DNA of 64,000 nucleotides from Macrobrachium rosenbergii (lineage: Eukaryota > Arthropoda > Malacostraca > Decapoda > Palaemonidae). The stretch is from the NCBI RefSeq assembly GCF_040412425.1, contig NC_089743.1, positions 81,265,971 through 81,329,970 of the forward strand, read 5' to 3'. Both the position numbers and the translations under genes were made by a program. Positions 47,219-58,400 of this stretch are shown piece after piece (position 1 is the stretch's first letter; each line of letters opens with the position of its first letter). Below the pieces are notes generated by a model. It had not been told where the DNA came from. It did not search any database and worked only from the letters and a program-made list of their open reading frames with translations.

Positions 47219-48010
47219 TCAATGTCCCAAGGGGACTGCCCACTTGTTGGCCAGGCAAGTCTGAAGGGAGGGAAATTTGTCTATTGTCCTTAGACAGGAT
47301 TTCACCCTCTTGGGAGATGGAAAAGCTGAAAAAGGAGAGAATTCAGAGTTATTCCCAAATATACTATCTGTTGGGAGGGAACCACCTGAGACTTTCTGAA
47401 GACTGATCAACAGTCCCAACTTCTTTGCTAAAAAAAGAAGGGTCTTTGAATGTCCCCTTGAAACCTTCCTTTGTTGGAGAAACGAATGAGCCAGTTGTCC
47501 AAACAGAGAGCAATGTTGATGCCCAATAGATGGAGCCAACCCGCTATCGGAGTCAGAATGCGGGTGAAAACTTGAGGGCCATTCAGTCTGGAAGCATAGC
47601 TCCAAAACTGGAAACCTGGTGCAGAAAACATATCTGAGGTACTTTCTGGTCTGGTTGTATGGGGACATGGAAGTAGGCGTCTTGCATGTCTACAAAGACC
47701 ATCCAGTCTCCTTAATGAATGGATGCAAGAATTGAGCGATTTGTCTACATTCTGAATTTTGTCTTCTGTACGAAGACATTCAGAGCGCTGACATCTAACA
47801 CGGTCTCCATCCACTTGAAGACTTTGGGACCACGAACATGCAAATGTCAAATCCCTCCGATTCTACTGTACATCTGTGACTTCCTCTATTGCTCTTTTTT
47901 GAAGAAGGGATGAAACTTCCTTTGACAGGACAGCAAGCCTTCTTGAGGCTGTTGAATAAGCAGTCAAGGTGATGGGCTTCATGACTGAGGGCAGATATTA
48001 TTTGAAGGGA
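47219..48010 (-). pseudogene. DIRS reverse transcriptase (A4), frameshifted
   Basis: SSSGWRPC at the end of the 47,795-48,415 frame is the conserved K/P-SGGWRPV-type RT start. RKYLRYVFCTRFPVLELCF is in one frame (47,219-47,668). PQVFTRILTPIAGWLHLLGI and ALCLDNWLIRFS are in another (47,428-47,850). The catalytic Y-L-D-D-W motif reads C-L-D-N-W, so the second catalytic Asp is lost. At least one frameshift separates the two halves. Confidence 0.75.
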
Positions 48011-48399
48011 ATAGAGTAGCCATTCTTGAGAACCTCTGCGACCCACTGTTCTGCTTCTCTCTTGCTCCATTCTTCCCAAAAATGAAGGACTCTGGTACCC
48101 ATTGGTTGACGATTTCTTGATGGCCTTGAAGGAAAAGTGGACGTTAGCTCTAGGTGTTGATTGAACCCTTTGCCTGCCCCCTCGAAAGGGCTGATGCTGC
48201 AAAGGTGAAGATGACTTGGAGCTGAGAGAGGGATTCTCCCTAGCACGTTTAGAGGACTGAGATAGGAGGTCCTGTGTAATCTTCTTTTGCATGTCTGAGG
48301 CGATCTCATTAACCACCGACTGTGGGAGAAGGAAGTCACGTACTAGAGGGGAGAAGAGAAGGGCCAACTTCTGCGCTGACGATACCCCTTTGGTTGTAA

Positions 48400-49325
48400 A
48401 AGAGCACTGAAACATGACACTTCACAGGAGAAACTTATGGTGAAAAATGCTCTGGGCTGTCCCAAAAGATACACAAGGGTTCAGGCTCCTTAACTTTCTT
48501 ATGAGGCAGCTGAAGGGTGCTAGACACATCCACTGCAGACCTTTTCAGTGGTCTAGATTCATCCTTAAAATGCCATTGGTGCCTGCATTCAGGACTCGAC
48601 GCTTCAGAACTGGAGGAAAGATGGTGTGCATCCGAAAAGACACCTCCCCAACAGTGTTCTGCCGTCACCTGGGATTCGACTACAGGTGCAACTGAGGGGC
48701 AGACCCCACCAACCTCCCTTGGGCCTCTGGTTTAACTTCTCCCATGTGTGGGGGAGTGTGTCAGGGACCTTCACCTAGGAGAATTGGTGGGACAGACAGC
48801 CAGTCCTCCACTAACACTTCACTACAAGCACTCTTTTCACGGTCCATAAGCGCACGAACTGTATCACCTAACTGGGCTATAGAATTCACCAACAACTCAA
48901 ACTTACAATCAAATTTCACTTCTAGGTGGCAATGGCACTGGGGTCAGAAGTATGAGAGCTGGGCACGGGAACAGGTGGTGGTAGTTGAAGGACTGGGAAT
49001 TGGGATATGACAGAAATAACAGGAACATCAGAGGAAGACTTCAAAGATCCCTGGCTAGCTAATGACTTGCCATCCCAGCAGTTGCTTTTCTTTTCCTGTC
49101 TCTTTCCAACTTGGAAAGGTGAGAAGTAAAAAAAATTTTCCATTGTCTAGGGTCCCAGTCAACATATTCTGCAAAAGTCAGATCTAATGAACACACTTGA
49201 CCCCTGCAACTCGTACATACTATATGCAAATTGTACTTGGCAGAAGTCAACCTCAGACACAGCAGCAGCATTGCAATAACAAGTGCTAGATGTACTAAGG
49301 CCGACACTATCAAAAGCAAGTTCAC
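48400..49325 (-). pseudogene. DIRS gag-like ORF (A4)
   Basis: The frame at 49,059-49,325 contains TSCRGQVCSLDLTFAEYVDW and QWKIFFTSHLSKLERDRKRK, matching the Cys-rich plus basic-coil order in A3, with one Cys pair degraded. The downstream Ser/Pro-rich part runs to about 48.4 kb. In the 47,795-48,415 frame it leads into the RT with QKKITQDLLSQSSKRARENP. Confidence 0.6.
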
Positions 49326-50399
49326 TAAGTCTCAAAAAGGGAAAACAAGTAAAAATTCTGATAATTCGTCTTGAATAAGTAATCCTGACTAAATAATTAC
49401 TGAAAGGCAAACAAAAGAATCCAAAATACTTCATCGATAACTTCAGGATAACAACCGGTAAAGCCCACACAAATCCAAAATTTAAGCTGCTGCTCACAAC
49501 CTTCCTCGGGAGTTGGAAGAAATATATTGAGCCTCTCTGCCATGTTTTTCCTCTCCTTCCCCAAAAGTGGGCGGGGCTAGTTACTTACACCATAAGCAAA
49601 ACAAAAAAATCACTACTGCGAATTTTCAAATCTTAGCTGCCAGTTACTAGAAACTGATAGCTATGTAATTAATTGGTAAGTTACTTATATAAAAATAGTT
49701 TGCTACATCATCTAAAGTTTACTTAGATCCCACAGGGATTTTATTAGTTGAGTAGTTAATTGTTACTGTGAATTAATACTCAAAAGACCATCTTGTGGTA
49801 CTCCTCCTCCCTTTAGATAAAGTGCTCAAAGTTCAGTTCCAACTCCTACCTGGAAGTATTGAACCACCAGGAAAACTCTACAAAGGCAAACATGTAACCT
49901 CCAATTCCCAACTTAGAAAGCTCATTTAATTTGACAACTATCCAAGTGGTATAGAATGCTTTTCCCAAAATCAACAAAAACTCTAATAAGCTGGTTCTCA
50001 TTTTTAAGTGTTCTACCTTGTCCTTGAGACCACTGACAAGCAAAAAATAAAACTGCAGATGGTTCTAAAAATCCAGCCTCTTGCTCTATTTTTTGTGAGG
50101 TCCCTATCTGTTGCCAGGAACCTCAGGAAATCCTTGCTTCAAAACAAAATCTACGACGCACCGAGTACTCTCAAGAAACACAGATCTAGCACTCCTGATT
50201 CAAATGACCTTTTATAAATTTTTCAGAAGCTACTTTATGTCCTTGTTAGAGCTGTAATTACTAATGTATGTCAGGCATTGCAAGCTTTCCAACCATATGT
50301 ATTTGAAATCTCTTCATAAATTGTATATAGAATTGTTAACCATTCTTCAGGTGTAAGTAAACACATCTAGCTGTATATAGATGTCACCCTGTTTTTTCT

Positions 50400-50990
50400 T
50401 AATGTCAAATGCTACTTTTACGGTCGCAAGAGTTCTTGACCTATCAAGAGATTTTGTGTCAATACATCAGATTACACCTTGACTCTGCCTCTTACTCGCC
50501 ATCTCATTATACTGCTGACCCCAAAGATAATCGACGTCACCAAGACCACCAGCACCAGCCCCACAGCCACAACGGCAGACCAATGCAGAAACAGACAGCG
50601 ATCCAGAGGGCCCCACCCCCATACACTGCTACCGGAGCTCCAAGTGGAAAATCAAACCCAGATAAAGCCCAAAATAGAACGTCCCAAGGGCATTTGTTTC
50701 TACCACTGGGAGTGAAGCCCGAAAGTGTGAAAATGACTGCTGCATGTCAAAAAACATGCTAAGGGGTTGTTGCAACAAACTAAATGTCAGCAGTGGGCAG
50801 ACCAGCTGCCTCGTAAAAGAAACCGCATCTGCTTTCTGCTGTCTTTCTTGCAGGTACAGGCAAAAAGACTAGACAGGTTTTTGTATCGCAGACGAATGAT
50901 CAAATATGAAGTTCCTGGTCAACACTGGCGCATGCAAATCGTTTGTGCTAGCCAACCCGCATGAACGCCTCAATCCAACCTCCGGCACTC
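50400..50990 (+). pseudogene. Gypsy-like gag-protease remnant
   Basis: Plus strand. A basic His/Gln-rich gag-like stretch (50,409-50,690) leads into CFYHW and, after a frameshift, ARKCENDCCMSKNM, the C-x-x-x-H...C...C pattern found at the end of gag in arthropod Gypsy elements. About 50 codons on, at 50,906-50,960, a retropepsin-like segment reads MKFLVNTGACKSFVL. The active-site D-T/S-G is N-T-G, which would inactivate it. RT and integrase are not convincingly visible, and no LTR pair was found. Opposite strand to the DIRS elements. Confidence 0.55.
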
Positions 50991-50999
50991 TACAGGTGT

Positions 51000-52430
51000 T
51001 CTGGATCTTTGCCAGGCTTCTGACCTGTGACTGCTACTGATATTTTAATGGAAGATAGAGAAGTAAAAAACTCAAATATTAAAAAATTCTAAAAGAAGGA
51101 ACATGGTCAGAGTCACTCTGCCTGCTGGGGGTAAATATCTTCATGTGGGCAGAAAGGCACAGTGTCATCAGAGTGCCTTGCCTTGCTGTAGGGGGCAAAA
51201 AATGTGGTACCAAATGCACTCAGTAGGATCCACCAGGTTGTCTCTTCACCTAGACATCCACAGTCTGTCGCAGTTATCAGGACTCCCTTGTAAGATCTGT
51301 CTGCCATATCATTGAACCCAGGCTTCCTCTAATCTATTCTCCTCAACCAGATCCAGATGCATGGGCAGTCTACGTCACACTAAAGCCATGGGACAGCTTG
51401 GACAAGTGTGCTGTTCTGCCTCCGAGATAGCTGCAGGTTAAGTTTCAAGTGTCAGCAGACTTCCAGATGACCTTCACTGCTTCCTTTTGACCTCAGCATC
51501 AGATATTTTCGCAGTTAATGTGCCTGTAATGGTTTGTACAATGGACATGTCAGCATATTTCAAGCTCATCTGGCAAAGTATGTCATGCCTGTTTTGAGAC
51601 AATTCCTAGTACTTGGACAAATTTAGGTAAGGACAATGATCATCTCCCTCTTTTCTGATTACAGGTTGAAGATCTTTCACAAATATATCAACATCTCCCA
51701 GAGCCAACTCATCCTTTTCCTAATGGTCATATCCTGAGATAACTGCAACACACTGTCTTGTGGAGAAATGGAATGAAACATGGAAGGGCCTTGCTCAAGA
51801 AGGTGTATTAGCCAAGGATTCTTATTTACTTTAATTGAACTTTTTGCATAACTCATTTCCTGGCAAGGGAGTTTCTGGCATATCCAGAGACCTTGTGTTT
51901 GTCTTCTGCTTTTGGGAGATTATCTTTTTTTTTTTTAGAATTTACTATACTTTTATCACAAAAATTTACGTAAATAACTACAGTATTACAACAGTCAAGG
52001 GCAGAAGCAACCTTTCACAAATTAACAGAGCATGTCTAAAATTTTTCCTAAATATTTATAAAAATTTCATCATCCTCTACTTTTTTTTTATAGCTGAGCA
52101 CTTATTATTGCATTTCACACTTGACATGAATGAGGACAGATTTCTCAAAAAAAAAAAAAAAAACTATTCTTTCTTCTGATGGAAGTACATGCTGACTTTA
52201 TAAAAGAGTCAATGAGCAACCATCAGCAGGAGACAGTATTTATTTTCATGTTTTTAGGATTTTTTTGCAACTAAATCAAGATTTACTGTTATCCATTTTG
52301 AGAGGAACTATTTTTTTTTTTTACAGGTCCTCTAATTTTGACATTAGCCAAATTTTTGCATCCCTTTTAAATGCAAAGCCAGTTGAGTTAACCCATGTCA
52401 CTTAGACAGTGAACTATTGAATAATTTCGC
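51000..52430. other. Repeat-like intron DNA downstream of Gypsy remnant
   Basis: Broken plus-strand frames without a motif I can name, then AT-rich DNA with poly-A/T runs at 51,928-51,938, 52,080-52,090 and 52,146-52,163. Confidence 0.35.
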
Positions 52431-52439
52431 CAGAAAGTG

Positions 52440-54310
52440 CATGCAACTCATTCACAATGAAATTAGGTGAAGAATAAAAGAAAGATGGTTTTCATAGTTA
52501 AAATCTGTAGGGCGCATTCCTGGAATGGTACAGTGCCTTGGCAAGACTACAAAATACTAAGAAGAGGCCCCACTCGATATTTGAACTGCTCTCCATGGTA
52601 TATGTTTTACAAAGTGATGGAACAGCCTTGTGAGATCTCTGGATGCAGCCACTACAATGCCTTCTTCACCAATACCACTTGCAGGGGGGGCCTGTACTTC
52701 TGAACAACTATGGCAGGAAAAGTGCAAAAAATCACCAACCACATGAACATAGGCACTAATGGGAGTAGCAACTCTTACTGATCCAATCAATGAACCTTTC
52801 CAACATAGCCTAGTAAAAGTTCATAGCCTAGGTGATAGCTGCAATAGTGTCCTCAGAAAATCCTTGACCTGTGAGACCTTGTTCAATAACCTCTGGGCAT
52901 GAAAATACATCTTACTGAAGTTGTCATGTAGCTGCATATGAAAGCCTCCTTAGTTGGCAGGCTCCTGGGGATGCCTACCAGAAGTTGGAGGAGATCTACA
53001 AGACCATACTATGCAGATTACTGGTTTAAGCAAGCGACCATGGTGGAACTGTCCATAACTACCACTGCAACAATGCATGTTGCCTGCAAATGAGAAGGTG
53101 TGCACCCCAACTTTGGGTTGATGTGTCCATGAACTGAAGGACATCTGAGGCTTCAAAGACCAGAGGGGTACATACCATAAAGTGACGTGGGTCCTGCCAC
53201 CAGTATAGATACTCTAGCACTTTCTATAAGGCTATGACTATGTGAAATTCTGAAAGCAACAAAGCAAACCTACACTTGGCTGACTGAAGTTGTAAGGACC
53301 TTAAGAAGGGTGAACTTTAAAGATGACAGGTGTCTGATCAGGGAATGCCATAGTTTGGTTGGAGGACTTGGTTGGTGCTGGAACTGCTGGATCACTGACA
53401 GCAGTCATCTAATTCTGTTCACTAGGGCCATTAGTGTTGATTTCCATCCCTAAGTACATATGTAGCTGTATCTTATCAAACCATGTTAAACCTCCTGGAT
53501 GAAGACTCGGGTATTGGCAGATTGGATAACGTTACTGCCATCTCTGCCATTACAAGCCAGTTATCTGAGTACCTTGGCAGTCTCACATTGGACATATGTG
53601 CCCATGCTGCCACTGTCACCTAAATTAGAGCATAGAGCTGCACAATCGTCACCAGGTTGAAATACCCAGGATTGCCCACATGAAATTAAGATCATTTCCA
53701 TGAAATAAGAATAATCCAGACATAAAAATATACACCCCTGAGGTCCAAGGATGCTGGGAGGTTCCATTTCAGAATGGATTGCTACATCAACTCCATTGCC
53801 TCCATCCTGAACAGGATATGCTATAAAATACTGGGCACACCTCCCAGCACGTTTGGAATCAAAAACAAAAAACTATAATCCCAACATTCCATCTGTCACC
53901 TCCTCAACTGACTGGTTCTCAGTTGTATACCTTATTGCACTATTAAGTGCCTTGAGGACCTTGGGTCACCAGCATATGTCTTCTAATCTGTTGACTGCAT
54001 CATGCAGAGGGTCCTTTCTTCTAAAAACTGAGCCAATATCCACCTCTGATGACATCTACAACTCATGGCTCCATTCCTACCTCTTGCCAAAATCTCAAGA
54101 GACAAGCCTTGCTGGCAGACAATTTCACCATCGTGAGTTGGACACTTCACTGACAAATATTGTCTTCTCTTTAGTTGAAAGGCAACTGATGTCTCCTCAT
54201 AGGTGGCTGCGAAGTGGGAGTCACCAAGTAAAACTTCCTGAAAGAGGTTGCAAGTGTCCCTGATCTCTAGACCTATGGGAAAAAAAAGAGAAAGAGAATC
54301 TTCCAACTAG
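52440..54310 (-). pseudogene. DIRS-like RT / RNase H / recombinase remnant D
   Basis: Minus strand, high to low coordinate. RT: a GVYFYVWI-like segment near 53,725, then RYSDNWLVMAE at about 53,547-53,580 (catalytic Y-L-D-D-W reads Y-S-D-N-W). RNase H: FMDTSTQSWGAHLL near 53,110, then VMDSSTMVACLNQ near 53,040. Recombinase: a W-x-L...VF...AKALYHSRNAPYRF stretch and LTMKTIFLLF at 52,480-52,600, matching the opening of the DIRS catalytic domain. Every part is frameshifted. No ITR found. Sequence differs from family A. Confidence 0.6.
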
Positions 54311-54319
54311 AAGAGGTTG

Positions 54320-55371
54320 CAAGAATTCCTGCTCTCCATACCTGTGGGAAAGCAAAGAGGAAGAGAAACTTCTTACCAGAGTAAGAGTACGCACACAGAC
54401 TGTGGCACAAAGGTTGCCATCATACCTCCTGTTGCCACTGTTGTCAATTTCTCAAAGTGTTCCATGACTAACGTATTACAGGAAAGTGAAAGATCCAGAG
54501 TGTCCAAAACCCTCAGGCCCCCAGTGTCCATGAAGAGCAAAGATAAAAAAGATCTTACACACCAGTATATAATTTCTTCACTAAAAAATTAGCCAGAAGG
54601 TAGACTTCCATCCTGATGTACAGGGCAAATGTTTTGCCCAGCAAGAGCACCAACCTTCTGGGCTACACAACTACCAGTGGTAACTAGGCTGTTGCCAAGC
54701 AAAATGCTGGGGAAAACTCTGCTAAGCCATCTTAACAGAACACACTAATAAGGGCTCGATGTTTCATGAAAATAGAGTGGAAAAAAAGTAATATTCTGCA
54801 GTTATCTACATAGCCTATATATTGGTACAAAAGGACCTAACGTTTTTTTACCATCTTATTTTCATACTGTAGGCAACATGAAACACATGATCATTACTGG
54901 TCAAATGTATTTTATGCGAAAGTCATTCTACCTTGAGTGGTATCACTTGGATTTCCCACTGTCTCCTTAGTTTAAGTTAGGAGTCTTAATCAGTGCTTAA
55001 TAGATATTCACTGGCAAGACGCCCTTTCCATCACCATAAACTAAGGATGACAGGTTTGGCAATGCATGTATGTCTACCTGCTGAGTCATTCGTAACCCCC
55101 TACCTGGTTCCCCCAGATCCAACATGGGAGGTGATGTGGCCTAAACACGCACCATGTGTGTGTGTTCAGCCTTCAGGAAATTAGGCAAAAGTGCAATGAC
55201 CTGTCCCTCACTCAGCTGTGCTCTAATTAGCAGCCTTAAAAACATGCAAATATTAACAATCCATTCATCACAATATACAGTTTGGATAGGTCTATGTACA
55301 AAATCAGGTCTATATTCCTTTGTACACAAACAAAACATTCCAAATATAGTAATCTCATCTTTTCAAAATAC
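54320..55371. other. Intron 2 upstream part, no feature supported
   Basis: Contains a near-repeat of an AGGTTGCAAG...CCTGATCTC/CTGCTCTCC block (54,245 and 54,315) and otherwise unremarkable intron DNA down to the exon 2 donor. Confidence 0.4.
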
Positions 55372-55465
55372 CTAGATATGGTGGGTGGGGTCCAGCCGGG
55401 GTTGAGCATAGGGGGCAAACGGGGGCTCTCCTGCATCATGGTTACCACGATGACTCACAAGCCTC
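55372..55465 (-). CDS. INO80D: INO80D-like exon 2 with proposed start codon
   Basis: A pyrimidine-rich acceptor ending TTACAG gives exon start 55,465. The donor TCTAG/GTATTT gives the end at 55,372. The proposed start is ATG at 55,439 in ACCATGATG context, with an in-frame TGA a few codons upstream inside the exon, so translation cannot enter from an earlier exon in this frame. It encodes 22 residues (MMQESPRLPPMLNPGW, then TPPTIS) and ends two bases into a codon, exactly completed by the single base opening exon 3. A second open frame through the exon ends in TAG at the donor and does not fit exon 3. Confidence 0.6.
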
Positions 55466-58400
55466 CTGTAAGTAAAGATGAGCATCAGTATAATGACAAA
55501 TGTTAACAAAGCTGACATAATAGATTTGATACAATTTACAATACAACATGCATATACTGCACTTCCCTCAATAGCACATATAGCAACCATTCTGATTGCT
55601 TCAGTCACTGATAACCTCTACTAATTATAAACTAGTCTTATCAAAAACATCCAAAATAATACTTTACTTTTACTATCATTAATAGCCAAACAGTAAGTCC
55701 CACAATTTCTGTCAGTAGATTCAAATCAAAAGACCCAAAATAAGTGCATATATCATCAGTAGCATTTTAATGTTGGATTTTCCCTTCAGTGTGTTAGAAG
55801 TGAAATGAGTTATTTCCAGTGTCTTGTAACTTATGCACTTTATGCCTGAACCTCTACTGTATATGGAAAAAGGCTTTATCTAAGACATTCTCCAAGATTT
55901 TATGGGTCTTCTACTGTACTCTTCTTCATTCTGCTACTGACTAACTAATCTTCATCCCTTCTCATCATTGTCCATAAGTTCATCAGTGTTTGTGATCTCA
56001 GTCCATTTTCTAGCTACTAACGCCAACTATTTCCACAAACTCATTTGCAATATGATCTCCTTCCCTACGCACTCAGTCATTTGTAGTCACACCTCTTCAA
56101 TAACTCCATTTTACCTGCTAGTGTCCATGCCTCTGCTACAAGTGTATATATCACAAAAAAATTTTTGCCTTGTTTACTAATGGAATACCATTATTTATCA
56201 ATAGTTTAACAATCCTTTCCACTTCATCCGTGCTTTTGCTACTCTTTTTCAGTATTGCCCCTAAAAACCTGTTTCACACTTTGGTTTTCCCCAAAGCTCA
56301 GTTAATCACAGACAGCTTAGCCAGACCTTCGAGCTAAATATCCTAACTTTTACATGGCTGGCCTCCACAAAGGTAAAACATTCTACAAGTTCTAATCTCG
56401 TCCTTCAACCATGAAATGATGTTCCACCTTCCTCTCATTTCCATTCGTTAATCATATAAATTTCCATCACTGAAAATATCTGATTCCATTTTTAATTGCA
56501 ATCCTATGGAGAAAACAAGGTAAATGAAAAAAAAATATGTCAGGATCTCAGAAACTCAAAATAACATCCTTTTATAGATTTCCCAAATTGTGACCACACA
56601 CTCACTGTAGAAAAATATTTGGCATCAAAATTTATTTGCCAGAAGGTGATTTAGAATTTATGATTCCTATCATCTTTCAAGCTCCCAAGCTGATAAATCT
56701 TTTAATCCTTAAATCCTCCAGCTATATGTATCACAAACTGACACATGAAACTGGCTCAACTTACAAAAAGATACTTTAACACCAATCATGCAGACTTAGG
56801 CCATTACAAATCACAATAAGCAGGTCAGCCACAAGCTGAATACGATTTCCCAAAACCTCTCGGCCTTACAGCAGGTGAAGAGATCTACAACTGGCGTACA
56901 GCCATGGAACTACAAACGATACAAGTGGGATAAGAGTAATGTGACTAGGAAATGTTTATGGAGACTTGGAGGCAAAAGATAAAATACACTACACTACTTT
57001 CTAACATGAGTACAAAATAAAATATAAAAAAAATGACAAATTCAACAATTTGTATTTTTCCTATCATACAAACCCACAATATCATGTGACAGGAGTGTCC
57101 TTGGGAGTGCATAAAATGTACAAAAATAAGAAAAAATTATAATGTAACTTTAGTGATTAACTATGACTACTACACTACAACAGTAAAGCAGAATGTACAT
57201 GATACAGCTACGTAATCAGTATAACTGATAAAAAAAATTTAGATAAAGATGCACTAAAAACTAGTCAACCATTGTCCTCCATTTCTGATATACCCTACCG
57301 TTCACAAAAAAGCAATTTAATTTATATTCATGCCAATGGATTCAAGAGTTATAAAATTCTCAGAGAAATATGAAAATTGCTTTTATGTGACCAGTATTTA
57401 TGACCTTAATTGTTCAACGAATACCGTAAAACTAATACAAGCAAGCATTACTCGCTTAGAAAAACTGACTAGTACACCTGATTTCTTTGTCCTGTACTTG
57501 TAAATAATTACAGTACAGTATTTACAATTTAGATGATGTAAAATGACAAACAAATGTTATCCTTGAGATTTTATAAAATATAACCATACATATTTAAACA
57601 TGTTTGTAGGTATCATGTGGATAACCAAAAAATGCCAAAGGACTGAATGATCTTTATTTATATGTTATTTTATCCTCTCACTTTGATTCCTCTTTTTTCA
57701 AAGGGGAGACCCTGTTACACTGTACACTTCAGAGTGGGAGGAATTTCAGCAGTAACTCATCCCTGAGAAATGAAAGAGAACTTGATCATCACTCAGCAGG
57801 TACGGAAAAAGTAGTAACCTTTTTGGACCAAGTTTGAGGACAAGGAACAGATTGGGAACTTGCCCTTTCACAAACAAAAGATCTCAAGTCCATTAATTTC
57901 ACCATGAAAAAGGATTTCCTCTGGTGAGGAAGGCAAGGAAGCAGATATGAAAGTCAGCATGGGGAGAGCTATGACCCACAATAAATTAAGGGGAATGCTT
58001 TCCCCAAGAACCCTCACAGGTCATCCAAAAACATCACCAGCGTGTTGAGTGTCCCCAGTCCCTTGAAGCTGATCTGACTTGTAGCTTCCCAACCTACTAT
58101 ATTCCCATATCAAAATGTCTTAAAATAAGAAACACTGACAACACAAAAATCTTTGAAATGCACATGCTGGACCAAATCACTTATTCTTCTAGACCACAGA
58201 TGCTGGAATGGAATAAAACACACCTTGGTAACATTCACAGACCACTACTGGATACCAAATAGCACTGCATAATACCAGCAATTGACAAAGGCATTGGGGT
58301 GAAATGGGTAACAGGCCACTAGCTTGGATTAAGGAATGTAGCCTATACGAGCATCAAACAGCAACAGGAGTTGCAACTGGACCCATACATGAAGACCAGC

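Larger units (their letters stand above)
44191..49696 (-). mobile_element. DIRS-like retrotransposon A4, most complete copy
   Basis: The low ITR at 44,191-44,350 and high ITR at about 49,545-49,696 are inverted copies (AACTAGCCCCGCCCACTTT; TGGCGxxTAGTAACTG blocks). The ICR is at 44,425-44,520. Minus-strand order is complete: gag (48.4-49.33 kb), RT (47.2-48.0 kb), RNase H (46.42-47.01 kb), recombinase (45.0-46.3 kb). A short MITE interrupts the recombinase. Frameshifts occur in every domain, so the copy is dead, but it is the best template for the family. It directly follows A3. Confidence 0.8.

Noticed and set aside
55372..55465. Alternative open frame through exon 2 (RRLVSHRGNHDAGE...)
   Set aside because: It ends in a TAG exactly at the donor and does not splice into the open frame of exon 3.
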